Shown in pieces: positions 28,831 to 38,139 of a stretch of DNA of 55,021 nucleotides. How positions within the stretch are numbered: the first letter of the stretch is position 1; every line of letters starts with the position of its first letter. This DNA comes from Pseudomonas sp. REP124 (GTDB lineage Bacteria; Pseudomonadota; Gammaproteobacteria; Pseudomonadales; Pseudomonadaceae). Location of the stretch: positions 1 through 55,021 of the forward strand of contig NZ_JAIQWX010000027.1 in the NCBI RefSeq assembly GCF_020164475.1, read 5' to 3'. Below the pieces are notes generated by a model. The model was not told the origin of the DNA. It ran no database searches and saw nothing but the letters and a program-made list of their open reading frames with translations. Made by a program: the position numbers and the translations under genes.

Positions 28831-30888
28831 ATGCAGGCTTTTTTATCACCGGGGATCGGACTGCTGGGACGTTTCGGCTTCGCACGCAAATTCCAGCTGT
28901 TGTTTCTGTTGTTCATCCTGCCACTGGCCGGCAGCTTGTGGATGATCGGCCAGGACTATCGCGACAAATTGAACCTGATCTCCGGCGAACGTGCCGGGGT
29001 TCGGCAACTGTTGGCCCTCGATGCACTGGATAACCTGCTGGCGGCACAACGCGATCGCGCAGCCCGTTGGCGCGCCACTGAAACCAACCGTCAGCCGACG
29101 CCTGCCACCCTCGCCGCCGTGGCCGCGTTCGATGCGGCTCAACCCGTGGTCGCCCAGGCAACTTTGGACTTGAGCAACACCCTGCAAAAGGAAGGCGCCG
29201 AAGGCGAAACCCTGGCTCGCTATCAAGCGCTGCAAAAGGCCCTCGATGGCCTGGACTCCAAAAGCCTGGGCAGTGTCGGCTGGTGGCCTGACGGCTACGA
29301 TCGCTTCACCAACGCCTTGAGCGCCCTCCAAGCCCTGCGCGAACAGATCGCCATGGACAATCGCCTGACACTGGCGCCATGGTTGGAAACCTATTTGCTG
29401 ACGCAGATCTCCACTCAGCACGCACCGGATTTGATCGAGCGGGTCGGTCGCCTGGCGGCGGTTGGCCAGGCTTCGGTGGTATCCGGGCAATTCACCCTGC
29501 AAAGCCGCCTGCAACTTCGCGACTTGCGCAGTCGTATCGGTGACGCCCGCGAACAGTTGGTGAAAACCGCGAGCCTGCTGGAAGCGCGGCTGCCCAGCGC
29601 CCTGCAAACCTGGGCCGGGCAGTATCAGGACAGCCTCAAGCGTCTGGACGGCGGCCTGAAAGTCCTCGATGACGGCGTTTTCGGCGGCAGCATCAACCTC
29701 AAGCCGGAAGACTTCGAGCGCAGCATGGACGCCTTGCTCGCCGATCTCGCAACCTTGCGCCAGCAATCTCTGATGTCACTGGATCAACGCCTGGACTACT
29801 ACCATGGTTCGGCGATTCGCCAGTTCATCCTGGTGGCGAGCGTGTTCGGCATCCTGCTGCTAGCAGCCTTGTACCTGTTCATCTGTCTGCAGGCGTCGAT
29901 CCGCCGCAGCGCCAGCGGCATCACCCTGCTCGCCGAAGGCCTGCGCGACGGCAATCTGAGTTTGCAGGCGCCGGTACAGGGTCGCGACGAACTGGCCGCC
30001 ATCAGTACGGCCCTGAATGTCGCCGTCGTGCAATTGCGCAGCAGCCTGCTGGGTGTCGATCACGAAACCTCGCAATTGAGCAACGCGGTCCAAACCCTCA
30101 ATCACCATTCCAGCGATGCCCTGGGCGAAGTCGAAGCCCAGCAGTTGCAGATCAGCCAGATCGCCGCAGCCGCCACGCAACTGGCCGCCACCTCCCAAGG
30201 GGTCGCCGAGAGCTGCGAGCGAGCTTCCGGCAGCGCCCAGCACACCCGACGCATCGCCGCCGACAGCAGCCGTGACAGCCAACGCACTACGGCGAGCATC
30301 CAGCAACTCAATCAGCGCCTGAACGACACCGCAGCGGCCCTGGGCCGCGTCAGTGAGCAGGGGCAGCAGATTCAACTGGTGGTCGACACCATTCGCGGCG
30401 TCGCCGAGCAAACCAACCTGCTCGCATTGAACGCCGCCATCGAGGCCGCTCGCGCCGGGGAACAGGGTCGCGGCTTTGCGGTGGTGGCCGACGAGGTGCG
30501 CAGCCTCTCGCAACGCACCCAGTCCTCCACCGCGCAAATCGCCGGAACCGTCGACAGCTTGCGCACAACGGTGAATGAAGCGGTCAGCCTGATGGAAGCC
30601 GCCTGCGGCCAGGCACAATCCGATGCGCAAGCCGTCACCGGGCTTGGCGAGCGTTTGGGAGAAATTGCCAGCGCCGTTCAGGGCGTCACCGACACCCTGG
30701 CGCAGATCGCCTCGGCGGTCGATGAACAAGCGAGCACGGCCGACGAGGTCAGCGGCAACATCCAGCAAGTCGACCAGGCGGCGGTTCGCTTGCTGGAAGG
30801 CGCGCGAGCGGTGAACCTTGCAGCCGACACCTTGAGCCAGGGCAGCAAGGCCCTGAGCGCGAATACCGGCAGGTTCCAGCTCAATTGA
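28831..30888 (+). CDS. Methyl-accepting chemotaxis protein with large periplasmic domain
   Basis: 685 residues, inner-membrane chemoreceptor. TM1 spans about 21-39. The periplasmic domain (about 40-330) is long and looks all-helical, rich in Leu/Ala heptads, possibly of the helical bimodular type rather than Cache. TM2 is about 331-353, then a HAMP domain (to about 405) and the signalling domain whose tip is [20 protein letters not shown] (about residue 525). There is no C-terminal pentapeptide tether for CheR. The ligand cannot be inferred. It is monocistronic and sits between core genes and tRNA-Met, so it may be an insertion relative to P. aeruginosa. Confidence 0.92.
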   Translation: MQAFLSPGIGLLGRFGFARKFQLLFLLFILPLAGSLWMIGQDYRDKLNLISGERAGVRQLLALDALDNLLAAQRDRAARWRATETNRQPTPATLAAVAAFDAAQPVVAQATLDLSNTLQKEGAEGETLARYQALQKALDGLDSKSLGSVGWWPDGYDRFTNALSALQALREQIAMDNRLTLAPWLETYLLTQISTQHAPDLIERVGRLAAVGQASVVSGQFTLQSRLQLRDLRSRIGDAREQLVKTASLLEARLPSALQTWAGQYQDSLKRLDGGLKVLDDGVFGGSINLKPEDFERSMDALLADLATLRQQSLMSLDQRLDYYHGSAIRQFILVASVFGILLLAALYLFICLQASIRRSASGITLLAEGLRDGNLSLQAPVQGRDELAAISTALNVAVVQLRSSLLGVDHETSQLSNAVQTLNHHSSDALGEVEAQQLQISQIAAAATQLAATSQGVAESCERASGSAQHTRRIAADSSRDSQRTTASIQQLNQRLNDTAAALGRVSEQGQQIQLVVDTIRGVAEQTNLLALNAAIEAARAGEQGRGFAVVADEVRSLSQRTQSSTAQIAGTVDSLRTTVNEAVSLMEAACGQAQSDAQAVTGLGERLGEIASAVQGVTDTLAQIASAVDEQASTADEVSGNIQQVDQAAVRLLEGARAVNLAADTLSQGSKALSANTGRFQLN

Positions 30889-30963
30889 CGCCCTCCCCGG
30901 GCCGTTTTTCCGGCTCGGGAGGATAAGCGGTTGAAAATGTAGAAAAATATTTTGGAATTACGC

Positions 30964-30992
30964 TTGACGCATCTGCATTACCGGTGAATAAT
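30964..30992 (+). promoter_or_regulatory. Promoter of tRNA-Met
   Basis: TTGACG (30964-30969), 17 bases, AATAAT (30987-30992), with the GC-rich GCGCGCC discriminator typical of stable RNA promoters directly after. The tRNA starts about 12 bases later. Confidence 0.7.
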
Positions 30993-31003
30993 GCGCGCCA
31001 CTT

Positions 31004-31080
31004 GGCTACATAGCTCAGTTGGTTAGAGCATAGCATTCATAATGCTGGGGTCCGGGGTTCAAGTCCCTGTGTAGCCACCA
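31004..31080 (+). tRNA. tRNA-Met (elongator, anticodon CAT)
   Basis: 77 nt with encoded CCA. Acceptor GGCTACA/TGTAGCC is fully paired, including the first pair G-C, which argues against initiator tRNA (mismatched first pair). The anticodon loop TTCATAA gives CAT. A tRNA-Ile with modified CAT is possible but the sequence resembles E. coli metT. Confidence 0.95.
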
Positions 31081-31085
31081 AGTAC

Positions 31086-31120
31086 TAAAAACGGCTTACC
31101 GCAAGGTAGGCCGTTTTTTT
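31086..31120 (+). terminator. Terminator of tRNA-Met
   Basis: AAAAACGGC...GCCGTTTTTTT, with inner CTTACC/GGTAGG pairing, six bases after the CCA end. Confidence 0.93.
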
Positions 31121-31179
31121 ATGCCCCAAGAAAAGTGCCCTGTCGTACGGAACGGTAAAAACGTTCCGTACTGTTCATT

Positions 31180-32289
31180 TCAGGTGCGAATCGTCGGCAG
31201 CGCCGCCAACGCCTTCTCCCAGATCTGCCACGTGCGCAGCCAGACCATCGCCTGCCAGTCGCTGTCAGCGGGAAAGAACTGCTCCAGCAGATTGAGCTTG
31301 ATGTCGCGCCCCGTCGCGTCGCTTGGATCGCCATGCAGGTGCAGCCAGTGGTCATCGCGAAGATGGCGATGCACGTCCGGCCCGGGATAAGTCCCGCATT
31401 CGATGACAAATGGCATCATCCGCACCTGCGGCAATGCATTGATCAGCGCCTGCGAGGTATAGCCGGTCGCGGTCGCCGCCACGCCGGTTTCGCTCACCGT
31501 GCCGGCACCGGTGTGCAAGGTGTAGAGCCACGGACCATAAATCGCCTGGGCATCGGCCAGCGCCGGATAAGCGGCTTCGGTGATGGTCAGCAGCATCGGA
31601 TGCCCGTATTCCCCGGCACCGGTGTGCAGGTCGAAACACATCGCAACCTCGGCATGGCTCAGGTGCGCTTGCAGGATCCGGTGCAGCGTGCGGTTCGACC
31701 AGCTCGGCGCCAGCCCGCCGTAGAACAGGCCATCGGCGTGCCCGTGTTGCCCGCCCTCTACAATCGACATGACCGCCGACCAACCGTGCTGGTGGATCTG
31801 TTCATTGAGCAGCGCATCGGCCTGATCACGCTCCGGACCTTGCAGTTGTGGGCAACCATAGATGCCGTGCAGTGCGTCATAGGCCCGGTTGTCCGGCAAC
31901 GGCCCGTCGAAATTCAGGTGATTGCGGTTCAGGTCGATGTTGTCTTCGTTGACCCGACGCAGCCACGCCATACCCCACGGGTTGATCGCATGGATCATCA
32001 CCACCGCGACATCGTCCGGCAACACACGTTTGCCAAGGTCCTGCAGCCATTTGATCTGGCAACCCGAGCCATAGAACCCTTCGACGCCGTGAGTGCCGCT
32101 GAGCGCGACCAACAGGCGTTTGGCGCTGGGATCGCCAAGCACCGCCACATCCGTACTCAGATTCTCGCCAAACGGCCCCTTGAGCGGATGCGGGTACTCG
32201 GTCAGCGTCGCTCCGGCTGCGCTGGCCGCCGCGAGGAATTGTTCACGCTGGGAACGGTAGCTCGGCTGGGTCGGGAAATCGGTCTGCAT
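31180..32289 (-). CDS. DUF2817 / M14-like zinc carboxypeptidase family protein
   Basis: 369 residues without signal peptide, so presumably cytoplasmic. Motifs in order: LLVALSGTHGVEGFYGSG (about 59-76), with a His and Glu in the position of the M14 zinc ligands; NPWGMAWLRRVNEDNIDLNRN (about 104-124); and CFDLHTGAGEYGH (about 220-232), which carries a further histidine. VIECGTYPG near 300 may hold the catalytic Glu. This fits DUF2817, a carboxypeptidase-like family. Substrate unknown. It is monocistronic, divergent from ggt, and the pairing with a gamma-glutamyl hydrolase hints at peptide or amide breakdown, but this is inference. Confidence 0.85.
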   Translation of the reverse strand: MQTDFPTQPSYRSQREQFLAAASAAGATLTEYPHPLKGPFGENLSTDVAVLGDPSAKRLLVALSGTHGVEGFYGSGCQIKWLQDLGKRVLPDDVAVVMIHAINPWGMAWLRRVNEDNIDLNRNHLNFDGPLPDNRAYDALHGIYGCPQLQGPERDQADALLNEQIHQHGWSAVMSIVEGGQHGHADGLFYGGLAPSWSNRTLHRILQAHLSHAEVAMCFDLHTGAGEYGHPMLLTITEAAYPALADAQAIYGPWLYTLHTGAGTVSETGVAATATGYTSQALINALPQVRMMPFVIECGTYPGPDVHRHLRDDHWLHLHGDPSDATGRDIKLNLLEQFFPADSDWQAMVWLRTWQIWEKALAALPTIRT

Positions 32290-32454
32290 GTCGGCCTCTT
32301 ATAGATTTTTCTGGCGGGCTATCGGCAATGACCCTACAGAAATTCCACCGATTGATGAAGGATAAAAGCGCTGTTGGCGTAGGACGCGGTTTGCGCCACT
32401 TCACAACGGTGGATAAAGTCCCTGAACCTTTCCCAAGGACAGAGGCCTCCGCGC

Positions 32455-34290
32455 ATGTTTTCAGCCTTCCACTTTCGTCTGCCAGCGTTGTCGCTGATGG
32501 TCGCTGCGTTAACACTGGCCGCCTGCAACGCACCGCCCTCCTCACCCTCGGTTTCGACCCTGCCCCAGGCCCCGGAAAACGCTTCCGGTTTCCGCACCGA
32601 CTTGCAAACCCGCCACGCCTCCAGGCACATGGCCGCTGCCGCCAACCCGCTGGCCGCCGAAGCCGGGCGAGAGATGCTGCGTCGCGGCGGTTCGGCGATC
32701 GATGCGGCGATTGCGATGCAGGCGGTATTGACCCTGGTCGAACCGCAATCATCGGGCATCGGTGGCGGCGCGTTGATCGTGCTCTGGGATGGCAAATCCG
32801 TGCGTACCTACGATGGCCGGGAAACGGCACCGGCTGGCGCAACGGAGAAGCTTTTCCTACAGGCCGACGGGCAACCGATGTCATTTCCCCAAGCACAGAT
32901 CGGCGGTCGCTCAGTGGGAACGCCGGGCGTGTTGCGCGCCCTTGAACTGGCCCATCAAAAACACGGTCGCCTGCCATGGGCGCAGCTGTTCGAACCAGCT
33001 ATCGAACTTGCCGATCAAGGTTTCGCCATCTCGCCGCGCCTTCATCTGCTGATCGCCTCGGATTCGAAGCTGCGCACTTCGCCCGACATGGCGGCGTACT
33101 TCCTGAATGCCGACGGCACCCCGAAAGCCGTCGGTACGCGCCTGAAAAACCCGGCACTGGCCAACGTCTTCCGGCGCATCGCCAGCGAAGGCGCGGACGC
33201 CCTCTACAAAGGCCCCATCGCCGAGGAAATCGTCGCCAAGGTCCAGGGCCACGCCAACCCGGGCAGCCTGTCGCTGAATGACCTCAAGGGCTACAGCGCC
33301 AAAGAGCGCGCGCCACTGTGCACCGACTACAAGAGCTGGCAAGTGTGCGGCATGCCGCCGCCGTCATCCGGCGGGATCGCCGTCGCGCAGATCCTCGGCA
33401 CTCTGCAAGCCCTCGAGGCTCAGGACAAGCGCTTTGCCCTGGCGCCACTGAAACCGGTCAAGTCCAGCGCTCCTGCGGGCATCGAGCCATCTCCAGACGC
33501 AGTGCACTTGACCTCCGAGGCCGAGCGCCTGGCCTACGCCGACCGCGCCCAGTACGTGGCCGATACCGACTTCGTGCCGGTGCCCGTCAAAGGCCTGGTG
33601 GACCCCACCTATCTGGCCAGCCGCGCCGAACTGATCAGCGATCGCAGCATGGGCACAGCCAAACCCGGAACGCCGCCGGGCATCAAGGTGGCGTTCGCGA
33701 CGGATCGTTCGCCGCTGCGAATCTCCACCTCGCAAGTGGTGGCGGTGGATGATCAGGGTGGGGCGGTCTCCATGACCACCACCATCGAATCCGCCTTCGG
33801 CTCGCACCTGATGGTTCAGGGCTTCCTGCTCAACAATGAAATGACCGACTTTTCGTTCATCCCTGAAGAGCACGGAAAAAAGGTCGCCAACCGCGTCGAA
33901 CCGGGCAAACGCCCACGCTCCTCCATGGCCCCGACGCTGATCTTCGACCGCCAGAGCGGCGAATTCGTCGCCAGCGTCGGCTCCCCCGGTGGATCGCAAA
34001 TCATTGAATACGTCGCCAAGACCACCATCGGCCTGCTCGACTGGAACCTCGACGCACAATCCGCCATCAACCTGCCCAACTTCGGCAGCCGCAACGGCCC
34101 GACAGAACTCGAGGAAGGCCAATTCAGCCCGGCACTGATCCAGGCCCTGAAGGACAAAGGCCACAACGTCAGCGAAATCGACATGACCAGCGGCACCCAG
34201 GCGATCGTCCGGGTCAAGGACGCACAGGGCAAGGCCTCACTGACAGGAGGCGCCGACCCCCGGCGTGAGGGGGAAGCGTTGGGGGATTGA
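32455..34290 (+). CDS. ggt: Gamma-glutamyltransferase, predicted lipoprotein
   Basis: 611-residue Ntn-hydrolase precursor that cleaves gamma-glutamyl bonds such as glutathione's. The N-terminal FRLPALSLMVAALTLAAC ends in a lipobox with Cys24 and Asn25 next, so the protein is probably outer-membrane anchored instead of soluble periplasmic. GGSAIDAAIAMQAVLTLVEPQSSGIGGG marks the family. Self-cleavage is expected before Thr425 in ISTSQVVAVDDQG; the usual TTH motif reads TSQ. The substrate-binding MTTTIESAFGS and DFSF segments follow. An Ala-rich tail ends the small subunit. A good terminator follows. Confidence 0.93.
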   Translation: MFSAFHFRLPALSLMVAALTLAACNAPPSSPSVSTLPQAPENASGFRTDLQTRHASRHMAAAANPLAAEAGREMLRRGGSAIDAAIAMQAVLTLVEPQSSGIGGGALIVLWDGKSVRTYDGRETAPAGATEKLFLQADGQPMSFPQAQIGGRSVGTPGVLRALELAHQKHGRLPWAQLFEPAIELADQGFAISPRLHLLIASDSKLRTSPDMAAYFLNADGTPKAVGTRLKNPALANVFRRIASEGADALYKGPIAEEIVAKVQGHANPGSLSLNDLKGYSAKERAPLCTDYKSWQVCGMPPPSSGGIAVAQILGTLQALEAQDKRFALAPLKPVKSSAPAGIEPSPDAVHLTSEAERLAYADRAQYVADTDFVPVPVKGLVDPTYLASRAELISDRSMGTAKPGTPPGIKVAFATDRSPLRISTSQVVAVDDQGGAVSMTTTIESAFGSHLMVQGFLLNNEMTDFSFIPEEHGKKVANRVEPGKRPRSSMAPTLIFDRQSGEFVASVGSPGGSQIIEYVAKTTIGLLDWNLDAQSAINLPNFGSRNGPTELEEGQFSPALIQALKDKGHNVSEIDMTSGTQAIVRVKDAQGKASLTGGADPRREGEALGD

Positions 34291-34308
34291 GTCTTACGTG
34301 AGTGTGGG

Positions 34309-34339
34309 AAAGGGCTTACTGGGAGGTAGGCCCTTTTTT
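34309..34339 (+). terminator. Rho-independent terminator of ggt
   Basis: AAAGGGCTTAC pairs with GTAGGCCCTTT (one G-T wobble) around a six-base loop, followed by a run of T residues. Confidence 0.9.
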
Positions 34340-34436
34340 ATGAATGCGGGTGCCCGTTCGCTTTCAGATTCGGCAGGCTCCTACCCGCAAATCGAGGCTG
34401 TTTCAGTAAAGTTGGTTCCAGTGCTCCCCCCAACAA

Positions 34437-34478
34437 TCTGCGCACTATGACGACGCCGACACCGTCGAGATGGAGTAA
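34437..34478 (+). pseudogene. Possible remnant of a HigB toxin C-terminus
   Basis: The codons directly before higA read SAHYDDADTVEME and stop at TAA, two bases before the higA ATG. HigB-type toxins that precede this class of HigA usually end with a segment like AEYDxIDAETI at the same spacing. Only about a dozen codons are similar and no further HigB sequence is visible upstream, so chance similarity is possible. Confidence 0.3.
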
Positions 34479-34480
34479 CC

Positions 34481-34852
34481 ATGAACATTCATCCCATTCG
34501 TACCGAAGAGGACTACCGTGAGGCCCTCAAGAATGTGTCTGCTCTATTCGACAACGAACCCGAGCCCGAGACCGCTGAAGGTGACTACTTCGAGGTAATG
34601 ATCACGCTGATCGAAGCTTATGAAGCGAAACACTTTCCAGTGGATCTGCCCAATCCGATCGACGCGATTAAATTCCGCATGGAGCAATCCGGTCTGTCCG
34701 CTGCCGATCTTGCGCCAGCCATTGGCCGTACCAATCGAGTCTATGAAGTGCTCAACGGCAAACGTGCACTGACCCTGCCGATGATCTGGAAACTCCATGA
34801 GCTTTTTGGCATTCCGGCCCAGAGCCTGATCAAGCCGATGAAAGAGGCTTGA
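34481..34852 (+). CDS. HigA-type antitoxin / XRE helix-turn-helix protein
   Basis: 123 residues. The N-terminal part (EGDYFEVMITLIEAYEAKHFPV) and the C-terminal HTH (PIDAIKFRMEQSGLSAADLAPAIGRTNRVYEVLNGKRALTLPMIWKLHELFGIPAQSLI) match the longer HigA class. GGAG lies six bases upstream. No complete toxin gene is present on either side, so this looks like a solitary antitoxin or a regulator derived from one. The corresponding P. aeruginosa locus (PA4674) carries higB-higA. Confidence 0.88.
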   Translation: MNIHPIRTEEDYREALKNVSALFDNEPEPETAEGDYFEVMITLIEAYEAKHFPVDLPNPIDAIKFRMEQSGLSAADLAPAIGRTNRVYEVLNGKRALTLPMIWKLHELFGIPAQSLIKPMKEA

Positions 34853-34865
34853 TCAGGCGACTCGC

Positions 34866-35960
34866 TCAGCGACTGATTTTCAAAGCCCGGCGAGCCTCAT
34901 GCTTCTCCAGCGCCAGCTCGATCAGCCGCGTGACCAGTTCGCTATAGGTCATGCCCGCGGCCTGCCAAAGTTTCGGGTACATGCTGATGCGGGTGAATCC
35001 TGGCAGGGAGTTGATTTCGTTGATCAGCACCTCGCCGCTCTCGGTGAGGAACACATCGACCCGCGCCAGCCCGGAGCAGCCCAGCACCTCGAATGCCTCG
35101 ACTGCCATCGCGCGGATGCGCTCGCTGGCTTCCTTGCTGATGTTGGCCGGGACCACCACTTCGGCAGCCTTGTCGTCGATGTATTTGCTGTCGTAGGAGT
35201 AGAAGCCGCTGTGCACCACGATCTCGCCGCAACCGCTGGCGATGGCGCTGTCGTTGCCCAGTACCGCGCATTCGATTTCACGGCCACTGACGGCGGACTC
35301 GACCAGCACCTTTTCATCGAACCCCAGCGCCAGCTCGACTGCCGCGTTGTATTCGGCCTCATCGACCGCCTTGCTCACGCCCACGGATGAGCCCTGGTTT
35401 GCCGGCTTGACGAACAGGGGCAGGCCCAACTTAGCGACCACTTCGGCAAAAGTCGTGTGCGCTGCAGTTCGGCGAGTCAGGGTCACGAACGGCGTGACCG
35501 CCAGCCCCGCATCGCGCAGCAGGCGCTTGCTGATGTCCTTGTCCATGCACACCGCCGAACCCAGCACATCGGAGCCGACAAAGGGCAGGTCCGCCATGCG
35601 CAGCAGGCCTTGCAGGCAACCGTCTTCGCCGAGGGTGCCGTGGACGATCGGAAAGATCACATCGACGTGCCCCAGCAGCTCCTGGCTGGAGGTTTCCACC
35701 AATTGCTGATTGGTCTTGCCGGGCACGACCGCCAACTCACGGTTGGATTGATTCAGGGCGATCAATGCCGGATTTTCCTGATTCAACAGGAAGTTCGAAG
35801 GATCGTTGAGATGCCAGTGCCCTTGTTTGTCGATGCCGATCAAGACCGGCTCAAAACGCGAACGGTCCAGGGCATCGACGATGTTCTTCGCCGATTGCAG
35901 CGACACTTCATGCTCGGCCGAGCGGCCGCCAAAGATGATTCCTACACGCAACTTGCTCAT
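34866..35960 (-). CDS. ddlA: D-alanine--D-alanine ligase A
   Basis: Joins two D-alanines for peptidoglycan precursors; ATP-grasp fold. 364 residues, the length of DdlA rather than of the shorter DdlB in the mur cluster. Seen are [24 protein letters not shown] at the start, [26 protein letters not shown] and the metal-binding [20 protein letters not shown] near 310-330. It is monocistronic, downstream of the flavin reductase, with 24 bases between. Confidence 0.94.
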   Translation of the reverse strand: MSKLRVGIIFGGRSAEHEVSLQSAKNIVDALDRSRFEPVLIGIDKQGHWHLNDPSNFLLNQENPALIALNQSNRELAVVPGKTNQQLVETSSQELLGHVDVIFPIVHGTLGEDGCLQGLLRMADLPFVGSDVLGSAVCMDKDISKRLLRDAGLAVTPFVTLTRRTAAHTTFAEVVAKLGLPLFVKPANQGSSVGVSKAVDEAEYNAAVELALGFDEKVLVESAVSGREIECAVLGNDSAIASGCGEIVVHSGFYSYDSKYIDDKAAEVVVPANISKEASERIRAMAVEAFEVLGCSGLARVDVFLTESGEVLINEINSLPGFTRISMYPKLWQAAGMTYSELVTRLIELALEKHEARRALKISR

Positions 35961-35984
35961 TGCCTGGCCTCGATGTGAGTGTGT

Positions 35985-36584
35985 TTAGGGCTGCAACGCT
36001 TTGCCGTCCACCGGCGCGCCAATGGTCAAAAAGTGTCCGCCGGCGACGTGATGCAAGGTACGCAGCGCGTCATGGCCCTCGAAGTGCCAGCGCCCGTCAC
36101 TGAACACGCGCTCGTCGGCCTGGGCGGCGATCACTTCGGCGACGAACAGGTCGTATTGCTGATGGTTGCCGGGTTCGGGCAGCAGCTTGCATTCGAGCCA
36201 GGCGACACAGCCCTCGAGCATCGGCGCGTCGATCTTCTCGGCGTCGAAGGTGGGCAAGTCGTAGATCTGGAATTTATCTCGGCCGTGTTCTCTGGTCAGT
36301 TCCAGGCCGGAGGTCGAGCCGACGGTTTGCACGATATCGGCCTGGGCGGCGCAGGGAACGTTGAGGACGAAAGTGCCGGAGGCTTCCATCAGTTGCCGGG
36401 TCCAGGTGGATTTATCCAGCACCACGGCGATTTTCGGCGGTTCGAAATCCAGCGGCATGGCCCAGGCTGCGGCCATGATGTTGCGTTCGCCACCATGGGT
36501 CGCGCTGACCAGCACGGTCGGCCCGTGGTTGAGCAAACGATAGGCCTTGGACAAGGGAACCGGCCGGCGGTGGGAAACGCTCAT
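35985..36584 (-). CDS. Flavin reductase-like FMN-binding protein
   Basis: 199 residues. TVLVSATHGGERNIMAAAWAMPLDFEPPKIAVVLDKSTWTRQ (about 23-64) is the FMN-binding beginning of the flavin reductase-like split barrel, and VLNVP follows near 73. CVAWLECKLL and DLFVAEVIAA are later strands. It is related to proteins annotated as flavin reductases or as NimA-like domains. Partner oxygenase unknown. It is in the same direction as ddlA. Confidence 0.88.
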   Translation of the reverse strand: MSVSHRRPVPLSKAYRLLNHGPTVLVSATHGGERNIMAAAWAMPLDFEPPKIAVVLDKSTWTRQLMEASGTFVLNVPCAAQADIVQTVGSTSGLELTREHGRDKFQIYDLPTFDAEKIDAPMLEGCVAWLECKLLPEPGNHQQYDLFVAEVIAAQADERVFSDGRWHFEGHDALRTLHHVAGGHFLTIGAPVDGKALQP

Positions 36585-36633
36585 GGATGTCTGCTCCTGG
36601 GGAAATGAGCCGATTGTAGCGACATCCCAAATG

Positions 36634-36688
36634 AAAAGATCGCAGCCTGCGGAGCATCCTGGAGCTGCCGCAGGCTGTGATCTTTTAC
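36634..36688. repeat. REP-type inverted repeat and likely bdlA terminator
   Basis: AAAAGATCGCAGCCTGCGG and its inverse CCGCAGGCTGTGATCTTTT, separated by about 16 bases. It begins four bases from the bdlA stop codon, so on the minus strand it follows bdlA and ends in T residues. This AAGATCGCAGCCTGCGG unit is another Pseudomonas REP class. Confidence 0.82.
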
Positions 36689-36691
36689 GAA

Positions 36692-38008
36692 TCAGCTCGC
36701 CAGCTGATCGGCAAACTGCCCCACCGCATTGACCACTTTCTGCGCACCGTCCTGAATCTCGACGATCACCGTGCCCGCCTCTGCCGCCAGCGCCAGACCC
36801 TGTTCCGCCTGGAGCTTGCCGTCGGTCATCAGGGCCACGGCATTGCGCGCCATCTCCTGGTTCTGCCGCACCACCAGCACGATCTCATCGGTGGCCTGGC
36901 TGGTGCGTGAGGCCAGTTGCCGGACCTCGTCCGCCACGACCGCAAAACCTCGTCCTTGCTCACCGGCTCGGGCCGCTTCGATGGCGGCGTTCAGCGCCAG
37001 CAGGTTGGTCTGTTCGGCAATGCCGCTGATGGTTTTGACGATGGTACCAATCACCAGTGATTGTTCGTTCAGCGCTTCGATGCCATCACCTGCGGTCTGC
37101 ATGTGCTTGGCCAGGTCTCGCATCACGTCCACCGCCTGCGTTACCACCGCGTTGCCACGCTGGGCGCTCTGGTCGGTTTGCTGCGAGGTGCTGTAGGCAA
37201 TGTTCGCCGCTTCCGCTACGGCTTGTTCCTGATTGACCTGATCGGTGATCACAGTGGCGAATTTCACCACTTTGTAGAGCTTGTTGTTGGCATCGACCAC
37301 CGGGTTGTAGGACGCCTCCAGCCAGACTGTACGACCATGCCTGTCTACACGCTGGAAACGGTCGGCCACATACTCACCTGCGTTCAGGCGGCGCCAGAAG
37401 TTTTGGTAATCGGCACTGTTGGCGTCTTCCGGGCGGCAGAAGGTGCGGTGATGTTTGCCCTTGATCTGCGCCAGGCTGTAACCCATGCCTGACAGGAAGC
37501 GATCATTGGCCGCCAGCACGGTGCCATTGAGGTCGAACTCGATCACCGCCGTCGAACGCACCAGCGCGCCGATCAGGTTTTCATGTTCGCGAGAAGCTTC
37601 AATGGTGCGGGTCAGGTCGCTGGAGAAGATCGAAAAATGCCGGATCCGGCCATCCGCCGAGCGCACAGGCTGCACGATCGAGCGCAACCATGCTTCCTCT
37701 CCACTTCCGCGCAACAGGCGAACGGCACCGGCGAAGTGCTCGCCGCGGGTCAGTGCAGCTTTGAAACGGTGATGGAAGTCATCGGTTTTCACATGATCCG
37801 GGACCAGGTCTTCAATGTGCCGACCTATCAAGTCACCGCTGCGATAATTCATCTCACCGAGGAAGTTCTGGTTGACCGACTGCACCCGCCCATCAGGGTC
37901 GAGGGTCAGTACCAGCATCTCGCTTTCCAGGCTTTCCTTCACTTGCTGAAGGCTGGAGAGTTCTTCGCGTAGAGCCAGCAGCTCCTGCTTCAAGCGTTTA
38001 TTGAACAT
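36692..38008 (-). CDS. bdlA: BdlA-like chemotaxis transducer with two PAS domains
   Basis: 438 residues, soluble (no membrane segment). After a short helix ([20 protein letters not shown]), two PAS domains cover about 25-135 and 145-260 ([47 protein letters not shown]). A methyl-accepting signalling domain with [24 protein letters not shown] follows to the end. Sequence and layout match P. aeruginosa BdlA, the biofilm dispersion regulator that is processed in the PAS region. The role of dispersion in this strain is inferred. It is monocistronic. Confidence 0.9.
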   Translation of the reverse strand: MFNKRLKQELLALREELSSLQQVKESLESEMLVLTLDPDGRVQSVNQNFLGEMNYRSGDLIGRHIEDLVPDHVKTDDFHHRFKAALTRGEHFAGAVRLLRGSGEEAWLRSIVQPVRSADGRIRHFSIFSSDLTRTIEASREHENLIGALVRSTAVIEFDLNGTVLAANDRFLSGMGYSLAQIKGKHHRTFCRPEDANSADYQNFWRRLNAGEYVADRFQRVDRHGRTVWLEASYNPVVDANNKLYKVVKFATVITDQVNQEQAVAEAANIAYSTSQQTDQSAQRGNAVVTQAVDVMRDLAKHMQTAGDGIEALNEQSLVIGTIVKTISGIAEQTNLLALNAAIEAARAGEQGRGFAVVADEVRQLASRTSQATDEIVLVVRQNQEMARNAVALMTDGKLQAEQGLALAAEAGTVIVEIQDGAQKVVNAVGQFADQLAS

Positions 38009-38100
38009 GGGAAAGCACCGATGGACAGGGTTGGAAAGCGGTATGCAGCCTAACCATCGGCCTGTCGGGTGTTTTCTGAAGCGCCTTTAGGGTTTGTCCT

Positions 38101-38134
38101 ACAAAAATAATCAGGGGCCTGTGAAAGACCCCTG
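38101..38134 (-). terminator. Rho-independent terminator of the MFS transporter
   Basis: On the minus strand CAGGGG...CCCCTG is followed by ATTATTTTTG, six bases after the MFS stop codon. Confidence 0.85.
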
Positions 38135-38139
38135 TGCAA

